A stretch of DNA of 64,000 nucleotides from assembly GCF_015687155.1 (NCBI RefSeq), contig NZ_JADPQF010000001.1, positions 1,752,077 through 1,816,076 of the forward strand. Reading direction: 5' to 3'. Origin of the DNA: Aliikangiella sp. G2MR2-5 (lineage in GTDB: Bacteria; Pseudomonadota; Gammaproteobacteria; Enterobacterales; Kangiellaceae). How positions within the stretch are numbered: the stretch's first letter is position 1; every line of letters begins with the position of its first letter. Below the pieces are notes generated by a model that worked only from the letters and a program-made list of their open reading frames with translations, was not told the origin of the DNA and did not search any database. Below, piece after piece: positions 63,522 to 64,000 of this stretch. Made by a program: the position numbers and the translations under genes.

Positions 63522-63881
63522 ATGCAACAATTACCTGAAATTCAAATCGATATGACTAACCTAGTCAAAGAAGACGTCTACACAGATCAAAAGATCGGAA
63601 GTGTTCGAGTGTTAACACCGGTTAACGCCAATGGTGAAACCGATGACTCAAGAAATGTAATCTACTTTGGTCAGACCCAGGTTATGACCCAGGCAGGCCC
63701 TCTTCCACTAAATTTCGAAATTGAAGTTAACTCTTTAAAAGAGGCTTTTGAACAGTTTGGTGATAACGCTAAGGCAGCTATGGAACGAACCATGAAAGAG
63801 ATTCAGGAATACCAACGAGAACAGGCTTCTAAAATTGTAGTTCCCGGACAGGACACAGCAAGTAAGATTCAGCTACCTTAA
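63522..63881 (+). CDS. Hypothetical protein, 119 residues
   Basis: No family recognised with confidence. A soluble protein with beta-strand N-terminal half (ITDMTNLVKEDVYTD-like; motif VRVLTPVNANGETDDSRNV) and a long helix near the end (KEAFEQFGDNAKAAMERTMK, then EIQEYQREQ). The C-terminal VPGQDTASKIQLP is disordered. It has its own terminator. Confidence 0.75.
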   Translation: MQQLPEIQIDMTNLVKEDVYTDQKIGSVRVLTPVNANGETDDSRNVIYFGQTQVMTQAGPLPLNFEIEVNSLKEAFEQFGDNAKAAMERTMKEIQEYQREQASKIVVPGQDTASKIQLP

Positions 63882-63908
63882 TAGAAATTTACTTTTTGAT
63901 TAGGTAAG

Positions 63909-63933
63909 AATCCCGCATTATGCGGGATTTTTT
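63909..63933 (+). terminator. Rho-independent terminator after the last gene
   Basis: Stem AATCCCGCA / TGCGGGATT (9 bp), loop TTA, then T run. The remaining 67 bases to the window end hold no gene I can see. Confidence 0.85.
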
Positions 63934-64000
63934 ATTTTTGTTTTTAAATAAATTAGCAATTGTCGTTGGTGAAATAGACAGCACAAAATATTGTGATAAA

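Noticed and set aside
1..64000. tRNA, rRNA, CRISPR array or intact insertion sequence
   Set aside because: No cloverleaf-like T-arm, rRNA core string, regularly spaced repeat array or full transposase with terminal repeats was found by eye; a tRNAscan/ISfinder run would be decisive.

Overview
The window is an AT-rich stretch of a chromosome from a gammaproteobacterium. The evidence is a Gram-negative outer membrane (MlaA, two lipoproteins, AmpD/AmpE), the pilB-pilC-pilD-coaE-zapD gene order, an AceE/AceF/Lpd pyruvate dehydrogenase cluster, a HutC-controlled histidine-degradation locus and a GlyGly-CTERM surface protein. A marine lineage near Kangiellaceae/Oceanospirillales is my best guess from gene content, not a demonstrated assignment. 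I see no rRNA, tRNA, CRISPR array, intact insertion sequence or phage. Most of the window is core housekeeping DNA; the clearly accessory part is about 30.1-41.9 kb.

Layout. 0-2.7 kb: a STAS protein (cut by the edge) coupled to a receiver-PP2C phosphatase, a PilZ protein, and the lipid-transport lipoprotein MlaA. 2.8-3.2 kb: an orphan HvfA-like precursor made of repeated EGKCG units. 3.6-6.4 kb: a FliK-like protein with a free-standing FlhB C-terminal domain, and a DUF6316 protein. 6.4-10.1 kb: cystathionine gamma-lyase/synthase with cystathionine beta-synthase, an SDR and SlyD. 10.2-17.1 kb: short repeats, an FHA protein, an MFS transporter, a large hybrid histidine kinase, a DUF3149 microprotein and a secreted polysaccharide deacetylase. 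17.1-22.9 kb: pyruvate dehydrogenase complex. 23.5-29.2 kb: AmpE, AmpD, a DUF1631 protein, a retropepsin-like protease and NadC.

29.3-46.0 kb is a type IV pilus region split by an insertion. pilA has a near-perfect sigma-54 promoter; pilBCD lie 12 kb further on. Between them are a TMTC-like membrane glycosyltransferase with TPRs, three minus-strand sugar-nucleotide genes (epimerase, aminotransferase, and an HldE-like fusion with its two domains in inverted order), and six tightly packed plus-strand genes (GT-C transferase, HAD phosphatase, GT2, flippase-like membrane protein, sulfotransferase, WbqC-like). Together they look like a lipid-linked sugar pathway, perhaps decorating the pilin or another surface polymer. 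This is the best candidate here for an undescribed system.

46.0-64.0 kb: CoaE and ZapD, a GlyGly-CTERM protein, an M49-like lipoprotein peptidase, an unknown protein, an HD-GYP protein with an altered motif, hutG / hutC-hutH-hutU around a perfect 18-bp palindromic operator, asd-lysC-lysA, a CysB-like protein reduced to its DNA-binding end, SprT-like and GIY-YIG proteins, and one unknown small protein.

Genes that work together: the STAS/PP2C pair as a partner switch; CBS and CGL for reverse transsulfuration; AceE-AceF-Lpd as one complex; pilA-pilB-pilC-pilD for pilus assembly; hutC/H/U/G for histidine use; asd-lysC-lysA for aspartate-family amino acids.
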